DNA of 9,358 nucleotides from assembly GCA_031374125.1 (NCBI GenBank), contig JANMFM010000171.1, forward strand, positions 1-9,358, in the 5' to 3' direction. Shown here piece after piece: positions 1-6,767 of the stretch (the first letter of the stretch is position 1; every line of letters begins with the position of its first letter). A program made the position numbers and the translations under genes. The notes under the pieces are model-generated. The model had not been told where the DNA came from and made no database searches. It worked only from the letters and a program-made list of their open reading frames with translations. This DNA comes from JAEYZS01 sp031374125 (GTDB lineage Bacteria > Bdellovibrionota > Bdellovibrionia > Bdellovibrionales > JAEYZS01).

Positions 1-98
1 ACCCAATTTATTTAAAGAAAGAAATGGATAAGAAGCTTAAAGAATTTTTTGATAAGGTCGATGAGATCAAAAGAAGAAACCGTTTAACGGGATCTTGA
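1..98 (+). CDS. C-terminal end of an unidentified protein (5' part outside window)
   Basis: The third + frame is open from the left edge to a TGA at 96-98 and encodes about 31 residues rich in Lys, Glu and Asp (EMDKKLKEFF followed by DKVDEIKRRN). The composition is typical of a charged amphipathic C-terminal helix. The other two + frames stop within the first 31 bases. An internal ATG at 24 could start only a 24-residue peptide, and no ribosome-binding site precedes it, so the tail of a longer gene is the simpler reading. Too little is visible to assign a family. It runs in the same direction as the hipBA operon, which begins about 200 bases downstream. Confidence 0.45.
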   Translation, partial: PIYLKKEMDKKLKEFFDKVDEIKRRNRLTGS

Positions 99-194
99 CC
101 CACAGCTTCTTAGTGGCATTTATCCATGAGTCAATACGCACAACAATGTTGCAACTAATGGTGATTTTCGTCATTCAAGTGAATAACTCCCTAT

Positions 195-216
195 AAAGAT
201 ATCTTTGAGTTTTTGT
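195..216 (+). terminator. possible weak terminator after the left-edge gene
   Basis: A perfect 12-base palindrome, AAAGATATCTTT (195-206), is followed by GAG and a run of five T (211-215 region). As RNA it forms only a short A/U-rich stem, so termination would be weak. The rest of 99-242 holds no gene or clear motif that I can support. Confidence 0.2.
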
Positions 217-242
217 AGCGGCGTCTCATTTAATACATATAT

Positions 243-290
243 ATAAAATATACTTTACTTTAATGCGATATAATATAAAGTATATTTTAT
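243..290 (+). promoter_or_regulatory. hipBA promoter with flanking operator inverted repeat
   Basis: Two arms form a perfect 15-bp inverted repeat: ATAAAATATACTTTA at 243-257 and its reverse complement at 276-290, with an 18-base spacer. A consensus -10 box, TATAAT, sits in the spacer at 269-274. The -35 region (about 246-251) falls in the left arm and the expected transcript start falls in the right arm. Each arm contains a near-palindrome of form AANTATANTT (246-255 and 278-287), with centres 32 bp apart, about three helical turns. This layout fits two repressor dimers on the same DNA face. HipB-type antitoxins are known to autorepress through paired palindromic operators; binding here is inferred. 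The -35 match is poor. Confidence 0.65.
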
Positions 291-302
291 AAGGAGTGTT
301 GT

Positions 303-620
303 ATGTATACACCAAATAAAGCGAAAGAAGCCTTAAAAGAATTAGGGGGACATATTCGTATGGCTCGCAAAAGACGTCTTTGGACGATTGCTGAACTCTC
401 ACAAAAGGTTGGTGTATCGTCTCCAACAATCATTTCTTTGGAAAAAGGGGAGTCCACTGTCAGTGTTGGAGTTCTTGTTTCAGCGCTTTGGACTCTTGGT
501 TTAGAGGCAGAACTTCGTGCTCTAACAACTTTAAACGATGTTGAAGGAATTAAGTTGATGAATATGAGACTTCCTGAAAAAGTTCGCACAAAAAAGAAGG
601 CTCTAGATAATGACTTCTAA
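303..620 (+). CDS. hipB: HipB-like XRE-family antitoxin / transcriptional repressor
   Basis: This 105-residue cytoplasmic DNA-binding protein should bind and neutralise the downstream HipA-family kinase and repress its own operon. A helix-turn-helix of the Cro/C1 (XRE) type spans about residues 16-75. The core TIAELSQKVGVSSPTIISLE (28-47) includes the expected Ala-Glu-Leu and Ser-Pro-Thr-Ile recognition-helix pattern. A basic tail follows (KVRTKKKALDNDF). The start is well set: AAGGAG at 291-296 lies six bases before the ATG. The gene overlaps hipA by 11 bases (610-620), which suggests translational coupling. The promoter upstream carries a perfect inverted repeat, which supports autoregulation. 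Family membership follows from the XRE domain plus the adjacent hipA; the protein is somewhat longer than E. coli HipB, which has about 88 residues. Confidence 0.88.
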   Translation: MYTPNKAKEALKELGGHIRMARKRRLWTIAELSQKVGVSSPTIISLEKGESTVSVGVLVSALWTLGLEAELRALTTLNDVEGIKLMNMRLPEKVRTKKKALDNDF

Positions 621-1839
621 GGAATGTTTTGTTTACATTCAACTTCCAAACTCGTTTGAAACTGTAACTGTTGGTAAATTCAAGTGGGAAAAAGCAGGTT
701 CTAATTCTGAAGTTGGCACTTTCATTTATGGACAATCGTATTTGAAAAATCCCAATAGAATTTCGCTCGATCCCTTCAATTTACCACTTGAAGAAAGAGA
801 ATTCCAAGTCACCATCAATGAAGGTGTGCATGGACCAATACGTGATGCTAGCCCAGACAGTTGGGGGAGATATGTCATCCAAAAAAATACTCCTCTCGAT
901 CAGCATGATCCGATGGGATATTTGTTAAATTCTGCTGGCGACAGAATCGGCGCATTATCATTTGGATTTGGAAAAGTGCCTCCGGCACCAGTTCGAATCT
1001 TCAATAAAACAATTGATTTAGAGAAATTAATTAAAGCTGCTCATAAACTTGAAGAAGATCAGCCATTGAGCAAAGCGGAAAAAGCGCTGCTCATGGTAGG
1101 TCCATCAGCAGGAGGGGCAAGGCCTAAAACAACTGTAGAAAATAACAATAATTTGTGGATTGCTAAGTTTCCTGCAGTTGCTGACAAACAGAATTTTTCA
1201 AAAATTGAATACGTGACAATGAAGTTTGCTAAAAAGTGTGGTTTGAATGTTCCAGACGTTGATCTTGTCCAGATTGGAGGTCAGGATGTCTTTTTAATTA
1301 AGAGATTTGATAGAGTTTATCAAAAATCAAAACAAGATTACTATCGACATCACTTTGTGAGCGGGCTAACACTTCTTAATCTAGATGAAAGAGACTATGC
1401 TAACTGGTCTTATATTGATTTTGCAGATCAAATGCGCAGGTGGATTTTAAATCCGTCAAATGACCTGCGAGAACTTTTTAAGAGAATTGCATTCAATGGT
1501 TTAATTTCAAATACAGATGATCATCCCAGAAACCACGGCTTTATTTATAGTGGAAATGGCTATAGACTCTCTCCAGTTTATGATTTAGTCCCTAAACCTG
1601 AAGCTGGAACTACTCGTTACTTAGCGATGCCATTTGGAAATCAAGGCAAAGTATTCATTTTCGAAAATTTGATTTCCAGATCGGATGCATTCGGTTTATC
1701 CAGAGAAGAAGCTACGTTAATTTATAAAAAATTAAAGTCAAATATTTCAAATTGGCGATCATTCTACAGTGCAAACGGATTGGCATCTTCAGATATGGAG
1801 TATCTCGAAAATTCTTTTAATCATTGGAAAACGCTTTAA
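610..1839 (+). CDS. hipA: HipA-family serine/threonine kinase toxin
   Basis: This 409-residue protein is the toxin kinase of a type II toxin-antitoxin module. E. coli HipA phosphorylates glutamyl-tRNA synthetase and induces persistence; the target here is unknown. An N-terminal subdomain (about 5-125) is followed by the kinase-like HipA_C region. Aligning from memory to E. coli HipA, SAGGARPK (166-173) matches the loop holding autophosphorylated Ser150, so S166 is its equivalent. K186 in IAKFP matches the ATP-binding Lys181. D303 and N308 in NTDDHPRNHGF match catalytic Asp309 and the metal-binding Asn. D325 in SPVYDLVP matches Asp332. All key residues are intact, so the kinase is probably active. 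The ATG at 610 lies within the end of hipB, so translation is probably coupled. At 409 residues it is slightly shorter than E. coli HipA (440), which is within family range. Confidence 0.93.
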   Translation: MTSKECFVYIQLPNSFETVTVGKFKWEKAGSNSEVGTFIYGQSYLKNPNRISLDPFNLPLEEREFQVTINEGVHGPIRDASPDSWGRYVIQKNTPLDQHDPMGYLLNSAGDRIGALSFGFGKVPPAPVRIFNKTIDLEKLIKAAHKLEEDQPLSKAEKALLMVGPSAGGARPKTTVENNNNLWIAKFPAVADKQNFSKIEYVTMKFAKKCGLNVPDVDLVQIGGQDVFLIKRFDRVYQKSKQDYYRHHFVSGLTLLNLDERDYANWSYIDFADQMRRWILNPSNDLRELFKRIAFNGLISNTDDHPRNHGFIYSGNGYRLSPVYDLVPKPEAGTTRYLAMPFGNQGKVFIFENLISRSDAFGLSREEATLIYKKLKSNISNWRSFYSANGLASSDMEYLENSFNHWKTL

Positions 1840-1864
1840 AAAATTCTAGGTATGTGAGCCTTCT

Positions 1865-1902
1865 ATTGCCCACGTCTTTTATTAGGTATGGGTAATTTTT
1901 TT
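1865..1902 (+). terminator. Rho-independent terminator of hipBA
   Basis: An 8-bp stem pairs ATTGCCCA (1865-1872) with TGGGTAAT (1889-1896), with one G-U wobble. It encloses a 16-base loop and leads into seven consecutive T (1896-1902). It lies 26 bases after the hipA stop. The large loop makes it less than ideal, but position and T-tract fit an intrinsic terminator. Confidence 0.5.
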
Positions 1903-1926
1903 GACACAAAACTTAATTATTTAGTC

Positions 1927-1955
1927 ACCCGAATAACAAATTTTGTTATTCGGGT
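1927..1955. repeat. perfect 14-bp inverted repeat between hipA and the caspase-like gene
   Basis: ACCCGAATAACAAA (1927-1940) and its exact reverse complement (1942-1955) are separated by a single T. There is no T-tract on either side, so it is not a standard intrinsic terminator. A TTGACA lies just upstream (1901-1906), but no acceptable -10 box follows at normal spacing. It could be an operator, a transcript-stabilising hairpin or a Rho-linked terminator; the sequence does not decide. A second small stem, AGCAAG/CTTGCT (1991-1996 and 2005-2010), lies closer to the next gene. Confidence 0.6.
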
Positions 1956-2023
1956 TCAAATCTCCATCTTTAAGCATTTTATTGAGATTGAGCAAGGCCC
2001 AAGTCTTGCTTTGTTAAGCCTTT

Positions 2024-2935
2024 ATGAGAATTGCATATTTAAAAATTAAAATTGTTGCATTACTGTTGCTAACTTCATTGAATGTTAAGGCGGGTAAAAC
2101 TGAAATAATTTATCTAATTCATAACAATAACGAAGCTAAAGATGTTATGCTTGAAGATTCGGAATACCGAGGTTCAGATATCGAAAACCTCAGCGAATGG
2201 CTAAAGGAAATAAATCCAAATCTTGAAATCAAAACCTTACCTCTCAATTCTCTCTTTGATTTGTCCAAAGAAATAAAAGCAAACCTAGGTGATGGCAAAC
2301 TAAGAGGGGTTGTTTTTATGGGTCATGGAAATAACACTAGTTATGCCTTTTCGAATGAAGAAGTTTTTAGTGGCGACAAAAAACTAATCGAAATCATTCA
2401 ACCCCTTTTGTCTAAAACAATGACTGCCGACAAACTTCTACTTTATTTTTCAGGATGCTCAATGGGTGGTGGCAAAGAATCCTTTCAGGAAGCCCTTATT
2501 TCTAGCCTAGCTAAAGCTGAGAATAACAAAGTCGATGTAGAAATTATTGCTCACATCCATTCTGTCAATCTCAAGGGCGGCGCTTATGCAAGGCCTACCT
2601 TTATTGATCGATTCCTTATAAAATCTAAAATTGGTATTTTTGTTGAAAGATTTCAATTACTCCCAGCTCGTTTCGTTGGTGGTTACGCACCCACAGTGAT
2701 GAACATATTGGTCGCGATTGGTATTCCTGGAATTTTAGCGCTCACGGGACACCCTACTGAATATGCCCCAGCGTTCTTATTGGCTGTTCCTATTATGTCC
2801 ATGATGTCTGTCAGTGCCACTAAACTTGGTTACTCAAAAGGATTCACCGATAAAGCTAAAGGTTTTGTTTTCGATCTTTTGCAAAAAAACTTAAACTCTC
2901 CAGCTGCCAATTCCTGTAGTAAGTTATTTCTTTGA
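2024..2935 (+). CDS. secreted caspase-fold-like protein with C-terminal hydrophobic hairpin
   Basis: This 303-residue protein has no name that I recognise. Residues 1-23 form a Sec signal peptide: a basic start, hydrophobic VALLLLTSL, and likely cleavage after VKA. The domain at about 25-185 alternates strands and helices. It places a His in VVFMGHGN (H101) at one strand end and a Cys in LLLYFSGCSMGGG (C145) at the next. This strand-His-Gly...Gly-Cys arrangement is that of clan CD (caspase-like) peptidases and of DUF4347-type domains, so H101/C145 is a candidate catalytic dyad. Two hydrophobic segments follow (about 223-241 and 248-264), and the protein ends in a short basic tail. The first in-frame ATG follows a stop at 2015-2017. 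No Shine-Dalgarno sequence is visible. Proteolysis is inferred, not shown; an inactive relative is possible. Confidence 0.7.
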   Translation: MRIAYLKIKIVALLLLTSLNVKAGKTEIIYLIHNNNEAKDVMLEDSEYRGSDIENLSEWLKEINPNLEIKTLPLNSLFDLSKEIKANLGDGKLRGVVFMGHGNNTSYAFSNEEVFSGDKKLIEIIQPLLSKTMTADKLLLYFSGCSMGGGKESFQEALISSLAKAENNKVDVEIIAHIHSVNLKGGAYARPTFIDRFLIKSKIGIFVERFQLLPARFVGGYAPTVMNILVAIGIPGILALTGHPTEYAPAFLLAVPIMSMMSVSATKLGYSKGFTDKAKGFVFDLLQKNLNSPAANSCSKLFL

Positions 2936-2972
2936 TCCAAGCGTATTGACTACAAATGTAACGTTTTGGATC
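2934..2972 (+). terminator. stem-loop overlapping the stop codon, possible terminator
   Basis: GATCCAA (2934-2940) pairs perfectly with TTGGATC (2966-2972). The stem continues through GCGT/ACGT with one bulged T and one wobble, leaving a loop of about 16 bases. The stop codon of the preceding gene enters the stem. What follows is TTATAATT, not a T-run, so intrinsic termination is uncertain. The remaining bases up to 3129 contain no gene that I can support, only a minor palindrome CTTTATGAATAAAG (3100-3113). Confidence 0.35.
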
Positions 2973-3129
2973 TTATAATTAGCTTAAAACTAACAGACTT
3001 CTTGATTGCACTCCAAATACTCGTGCTGTAGCAAGCTATTGAAGTAAATGCTTTGAATAGCACCTTCTCTGAGTTTTGTGATCGTGAGAGAGCAACATCC
3101 TTTATGAATAAAGTCATTTTCATAGCGAA

Positions 3130-4224
3130 TCAAAAATTCTCGATAAAAACCCAAGTCGATTCGGTTTGTTCTTTGATGTAGCTTTCGATTTCATTAGGGT
3201 AGGGAGCTTTGCTGTTTCCCATTTCTATGGCTACGGAAATCGTATTTTTTGCCCAATAGTAATAATCTGCGCTTGAACCTTTAGCTATGTAGATCACCTT
3301 TGAAATTGGTCCAAAAGTGTAACCATTGGTAGCAGACATTTTTTTTGTGAGAGCATTAAAAATATCTTTGTCTTTTTGAGGAACGGAATCATAGGTGAAG
3401 GCCCAAGGATACATAGTGAGTTCGCCGTAGGCGTGGAAATCTAAAGTTCCCACAAAATTTCTAGAATTAAAAAAATCGATAAGCGCAGAAATACTCGCGG
3501 TTGATTTTGCATTTGGATTTTCTGGAGAAGGGTACGATCTATTCGGATCAACGCCCTTATCGTATCTAGCTCTTGCTACAAATCCATCGGCATTGACCAC
3601 GGGGATAAAATAAAGTTCATGGGAATTTATCATGTTTGTGAGTCTCTGATCACTCCCATACCCTGCAATCAATTTGTCGATCAACCCTAGAGCCACTTCG
3701 GTTGTAATGATCTCATCTCCGTGAGTGGCAGCAGTGATCATCAACTCTGGTTCATCTTCATCTGTTTCGACATTATCTGAGATTTTTACTGCAAAGAGAG
3801 TTCTGCCATCAGCAGACTTTCCGTATTCTACAAATTGCACAAGCTCTGGTTTGTTGGATGCGAGGGTTTGAAGTTTTTTGATAATCTGATCGTGGAGTTG
3901 ATACTGTCTTAAAGTATTTGTAAGCGAGGATCTTTGTGCACGCATCGTGAGTTTTCTTAATGCAGCCGAATTGTCCACTTCGATCAATTTTGCAAAAGGA
4001 GCTAATTTTAAAAGATTTTGAGCTTGATCCACAGGTACCAAGACTTCGTATCCATTCTTAAGTTTACGAACAACTTCGAATTGATCTGCAATTTGCATCA
4101 TCGATTCATCTTGAATGTTAGTTACGTGATAAGTTGAAAGTATAGGATCAGAAGATGGTGTACTGTTCGTTGCTCCAGCAATTAAAAGGCAGCCCACAGT
4201 CATCGCAAAAATAAATTTTTTCAT
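3130..4224 (-). CDS. secreted M14-family zinc carboxypeptidase
   Basis: This 364-residue exported metallopeptidase should remove C-terminal residues from peptides outside the cytoplasm. Residues 1-18 are a signal peptide. About 25-95 look like a prodomain (VRKLKNGYEVLVPVD and following). The catalytic domain starts near 105. Zinc ligands are H168 and E171 in THGDE and H264 in LDFHAYGE. N228-R229 in GVDPNRSYP match the substrate carboxylate-binding Asn144-Arg145 of carboxypeptidase A. Y312 matches Tyr248, and E334 in VAIEMGNS matches the catalytic Glu270. The position equivalent to specificity residue 255 is A319, not the Asp of B-type enzymes, which argues against basic-residue specificity. 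GGGGGGA (4230-4236, minus) is seven or fewer bases from the ATG and may serve as the ribosome-binding site. The gene lies 61 bases after the ABC-F gene on the same strand. Confidence 0.93.
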   Translation of the reverse strand: MKKFIFAMTVGCLLIAGATNSTPSSDPILSTYHVTNIQDESMMQIADQFEVVRKLKNGYEVLVPVDQAQNLLKLAPFAKLIEVDNSAALRKLTMRAQRSSLTNTLRQYQLHDQIIKKLQTLASNKPELVQFVEYGKSADGRTLFAVKISDNVETDEDEPELMITAATHGDEIITTEVALGLIDKLIAGYGSDQRLTNMINSHELYFIPVVNADGFVARARYDKGVDPNRSYPSPENPNAKSTASISALIDFFNSRNFVGTLDFHAYGELTMYPWAFTYDSVPQKDKDIFNALTKKMSATNGYTFGPISKVIYIAKGSSADYYYWAKNTISVAIEMGNSKAPYPNEIESYIKEQTESTWVFIENF

Positions 4225-4249
4225 TTGGATCCCCCCACGGATAGGGAGA

Positions 4250-4279
4250 TGTATATCTTGAGATTTTATTGGAAGACAA
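4250..4279 (-). promoter_or_regulatory. possible promoter of the carboxypeptidase gene
   Basis: On the minus strand, TTGTCT (4279-4274) and TATACA (4255-4250) are separated by 18 bases. Transcription would start about 20 bases before the ATG, within the 61-base gap after the ABC-F gene. The match is moderate, and readthrough from the ABC-F gene is equally possible. Confidence 0.3.
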
Positions 4280-4285
4280 CAGGTA

Positions 4286-5902
4286 TTAGTGGCGCTTTTT
4301 CTCTTGGTAGTAATCCCAGTCGCCGTTGTAGATATTCAGTTCACTTTTATCGAGTTCGAAAACTTTTGATGTAATTTCTCTTAAAAAATATCTGTCATGG
4401 CTTACAATTATTACAGTGCCTTGGTAACGTCTTATTGCGTCTAAAAGCACTTCGCGAGAAGAAATATCCAAATGGTTTGTCGGTTCATCTAAAATCAAAA
4501 GATTTGTTGCTCTCGATAAAATTTTAGCAAGAACCACTCTGGATTTTTCACCACCAGACAGTATAGAAATTTTTTTGTCGGCTTCATCACCAGAAAACTT
4601 AAGTGCTCCAAGGAGGCTCTTAACATGGCCGACGCTTGCAGTAGGAATGTTTCCGTGAACCTCTTCTTGAACCGTATTCTTTGGATTGAGTACATCCAAT
4701 GCGTTCTGCGAAAAATAACCAATCTCCGTGCTTGGTCCGACAGTCAGCGAGCCGTCTGTTTTTTCGGTGTGTCCCGATAAAATTTTGAGAAGAGTGGATT
4801 TACCAGCTCCGTTCACGCCGACAACAGCAATACGGTCCAAGCGTTTTACCAGAGCTGTGGCGCCTTGAAATACTAATTTTTCTTTTCCATTGTGAGTTTG
4901 ATAAACTTTTTTTAAATTTTCAAATTTCACAACCTCATCACCACCACGGGGACTTTGCGGCCATTCAAAGTGAATAACTTGTTCTTCCGGTGGAATTTCG
5001 ATGCGATCTATTTTTTCTAATTTTTTAACTCGCGATTGCACTTGTGCAGCGTGAGATGCACGAGCGGCGAATCTTGCGATGAATTCTTCTTCTTTCGCAA
5101 GCATGTCATCTTGACGTCTTGCTTGAGCAATCAGTTGCTCTTTTCGGATATCACGGTCTTTTTCATAAAAATCATAGTTTCCGGTGTAGGTAGTGATGGT
5201 TTTATTCGCCACTTCAATGATTTTAGAAACGATTCGATTCATAAACTCACGATCATGGCTTGTCATAAGGAGGGCGCCCTTATAATTCACAATCCATTCT
5301 TCTAGCCATACGATGGATTCCAAGTCCAAATGGTTTGTCGGTTCATCCATCAAAAGCACATCGGGCTTTAGAACTAAAATTTTAGCCAGAGCAATTCTCA
5401 TTTTCCACCCACCACTGAAGGTGGCTGTATCGCTAGATTGATCTTCGGGTGGAATTCCTAGGCCAGTGAGAACTTCGGCGGCTCGGGAATCCAAGTCATA
5501 TCCTCCGAGGCGCTCAAATTCGGATTGAGCTTCTCCATATCTTTCTAAAACCTTCATCATCTCTTCTTCACCCAGAGGTTCAGAGAGTTTGGCTTCCAAT
5601 ACTTTGAGTTCTTCTTGAAGTTTAGTAACAGGTCCTGCTGAGGACTTCACTTCGTCGATCACTGTGTTTCCACGCATGTCTTCGATCTTTTGAGAGAAAT
5701 ATCCGATCACACATTTTTCGGGTTTTGAGACTGCCCCGGTTTCGACCCCTTCTTCGCCCATGATGATACGGAAAATCGTAGTCTTACCGTTGCCATTAGG
5801 GCCAACTAAGCCTATTTTTTCGCCAGCGTTAATCTGAAACCCTGCATTTTTGAACAGAGTTTTTGAGCCATAATTTTTTGTAATTCCGGAGACGTGAATC
5901 AT
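4286..5902 (-). CDS. ABC-F family ATPase (translation factor type, YheS/Uup-like)
   Basis: This 538-residue cytoplasmic protein has two fused nucleotide-binding domains and no membrane segments, the hallmark of ABC-F proteins that act on the ribosome. NBD1 has Walker A GPNGNGKTT (34-42), Q-loop YFSQK (68-72), signature FSGGWKMR (162-169), Walker B VLLMDEPTNHLD (182-193) and SHD (215-217). NBD2 has GVNGAGKST (362-370), YFSQN (396-400), LSGGEKSR (448-455), LLILDEPTNHLD (468-479) and SHD (501-503). Both catalytic Glu residues are present. The charged helical linker (about 246-305) fits the P-site tRNA-interaction motif. A shorter coiled-coil insert occupies about 88-132. The SGGWK signature in NBD1 is typical of the YheS/ABCF3-like branch; subfamily assignment is from memory. 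The start ATG faces the divergent AlkD-like gene, with 61 bases between them. No strong ribosome-binding site or antibiotic-resistance context is seen. Confidence 0.93.
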   Translation of the reverse strand: MIHVSGITKNYGSKTLFKNAGFQINAGEKIGLVGPNGNGKTTIFRIIMGEEGVETGAVSKPEKCVIGYFSQKIEDMRGNTVIDEVKSSAGPVTKLQEELKVLEAKLSEPLGEEEMMKVLERYGEAQSEFERLGGYDLDSRAAEVLTGLGIPPEDQSSDTATFSGGWKMRIALAKILVLKPDVLLMDEPTNHLDLESIVWLEEWIVNYKGALLMTSHDREFMNRIVSKIIEVANKTITTYTGNYDFYEKDRDIRKEQLIAQARRQDDMLAKEEEFIARFAARASHAAQVQSRVKKLEKIDRIEIPPEEQVIHFEWPQSPRGGDEVVKFENLKKVYQTHNGKEKLVFQGATALVKRLDRIAVVGVNGAGKSTLLKILSGHTEKTDGSLTVGPSTEIGYFSQNALDVLNPKNTVQEEVHGNIPTASVGHVKSLLGALKFSGDEADKKISILSGGEKSRVVLAKILSRATNLLILDEPTNHLDISSREVLLDAIRRYQGTVIIVSHDRYFLREITSKVFELDKSELNIYNGDWDYYQEKKRH

Positions 5903-5963
5903 AGTGGGATTCTTTCACAAAACTTCTTGATTCGCAATTCCAAATACAGCATTTTAGCAGTCC

Positions 5964-6749
5964 ATGACGAAAGAAGCTCTCAAAAAACACCATCAAGAAT
6001 TAAAAAGTATTTTGGACAAACAACCAAAGCCTTCAAAGGAAACCATAGCTTACATTGCAAGATATATTGGCGGCGTTAATCATGAAAAACGAAAGCCTGA
6101 TGAGCAAAGTCTGTTGGTGTATTTGGGAGTAGGAACGGAAGCCAAAAGGGCTGCTGATAAAATTGGTTTTTCATTTTCCAAGCTATCTCAAGATGAGCAA
6201 GCAGAAATTTGGAATTACATCTGGCACAATTCAAACACGTTTGAAGAAAAATGGTATGCCTTAAACTTCTTTAATAAAAAATCCACCTTGAAAGTGATTA
6301 CCAAATATTGGGACCTTTTAAAAGTTTGGGTAGCCGATGTCGACAATTGGGCGCACTCGGATACTTTATCGGGAATTTATGCGACAGTTTTGGAATCTGA
6401 TCAGAAAAAATATCTACCTTATTTTAGGAAACTCAATAAATCTAAAAATCCCTGGAAGAGACGTCAATCGATTGTAGGACTTTATTTTTACACTCGACTT
6501 CGTAAGAAAACTTTGCCGGCAAAGATTGGTCTAGAGTTTGTAGAAAATCTCATCGACGATAAACACATTTATATTCAAAAAGGCGTAGGGTGGACCTTAA
6601 GGGAAATCTATCAAGTGGATGAGAAGGCGCAATTGGCTTTTGTGAAGAAGAACATAAAAAGAATTGCTCCGGCCGCATACTATGCAACAGTTGAAAAGTA
6701 TCCAGCAAGGTTAAAGGCAGAAGTAAAAATATTAAGGATGAAAAAATAA
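5964..6749 (+). CDS. AlkD-like DNA alkylation repair glycosylase
   Basis: This 261-residue all-helical HEAT-like repeat protein belongs to the DNA alkylation repair family (AlkC/AlkD type), which excises N3- and N7-alkylated purines without flipping the base. The pocket residues of Bacillus cereus AlkD align from memory. W129 and D133 in DNWAHSDTL match Trp109 and Asp113. R167 in NPWKRRQSIVGL matches Arg148. W210 in GVGWTLRE matches Trp187. The protein is slightly longer than AlkD (237 residues) and ends in a basic tail. The ATG at 5964 is the first in frame after a TAG at 5955-5957. No Shine-Dalgarno sequence is visible, so the leader may be very short. The gene diverges from the ABC-F gene and converges on the small secreted-protein gene with a 13-base gap. 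Confidence 0.88.
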   Translation: MTKEALKKHHQELKSILDKQPKPSKETIAYIARYIGGVNHEKRKPDEQSLLVYLGVGTEAKRAADKIGFSFSKLSQDEQAEIWNYIWHNSNTFEEKWYALNFFNKKSTLKVITKYWDLLKVWVADVDNWAHSDTLSGIYATVLESDQKKYLPYFRKLNKSKNPWKRRQSIVGLYFYTRLRKKTLPAKIGLEFVENLIDDKHIYIQKGVGWTLREIYQVDEKAQLAFVKKNIKRIAPAAYYATVEKYPARLKAEVKILRMKK

Positions 6750-6767
6750 TTATATAAATGAATTATT
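6741..6767. terminator. possible bidirectional terminator between convergent genes
   Basis: AATAATT (6745-6751) and AATTATT (6761-6767) form a 7-bp A/T-only stem with a 9-base loop. The stem spans the stop codons of both convergent genes. On the minus strand it runs into six T (6746-6741), on the + strand into CTTT. The lack of G-C pairs makes it weak, but its position between tail-to-tail genes supports the call. Confidence 0.35.

Noticed and set aside
226..429. Open frame on the minus strand opposite the hipBA promoter and hipB start
   Set aside because: It is an A/T-rich shadow frame across an intergenic region and a well-supported gene, with Tyr/Ile-rich low-complexity product and no ribosome-binding site.
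1901..1929. TTGACA (1901-1906) as a promoter for the caspase-like gene
   Set aside because: The -35 is perfect, but no -10 of reasonable quality lies 16-18 bases downstream (sequences there are of type AGTCAC or GTCACC).
303..2935. hipBA plus the caspase-like gene as a single three-gene defence or toxin system
   Set aside because: A terminator and a long palindrome separate them, the third protein is exported while HipBA acts in the cytoplasm, and nothing in the sequence links their functions.
5036..5305. 89-residue + strand frame inside the ABC-F gene
   Set aside because: It lies wholly antisense to a strongly conserved ABC-F coding region and shows no domain or start signal.
5894..6079. 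61-residue + strand frame starting at the ABC-F/AlkD gap
   Set aside because: It overlaps the AlkD-like gene in another frame, and its sequence has no recognisable features.
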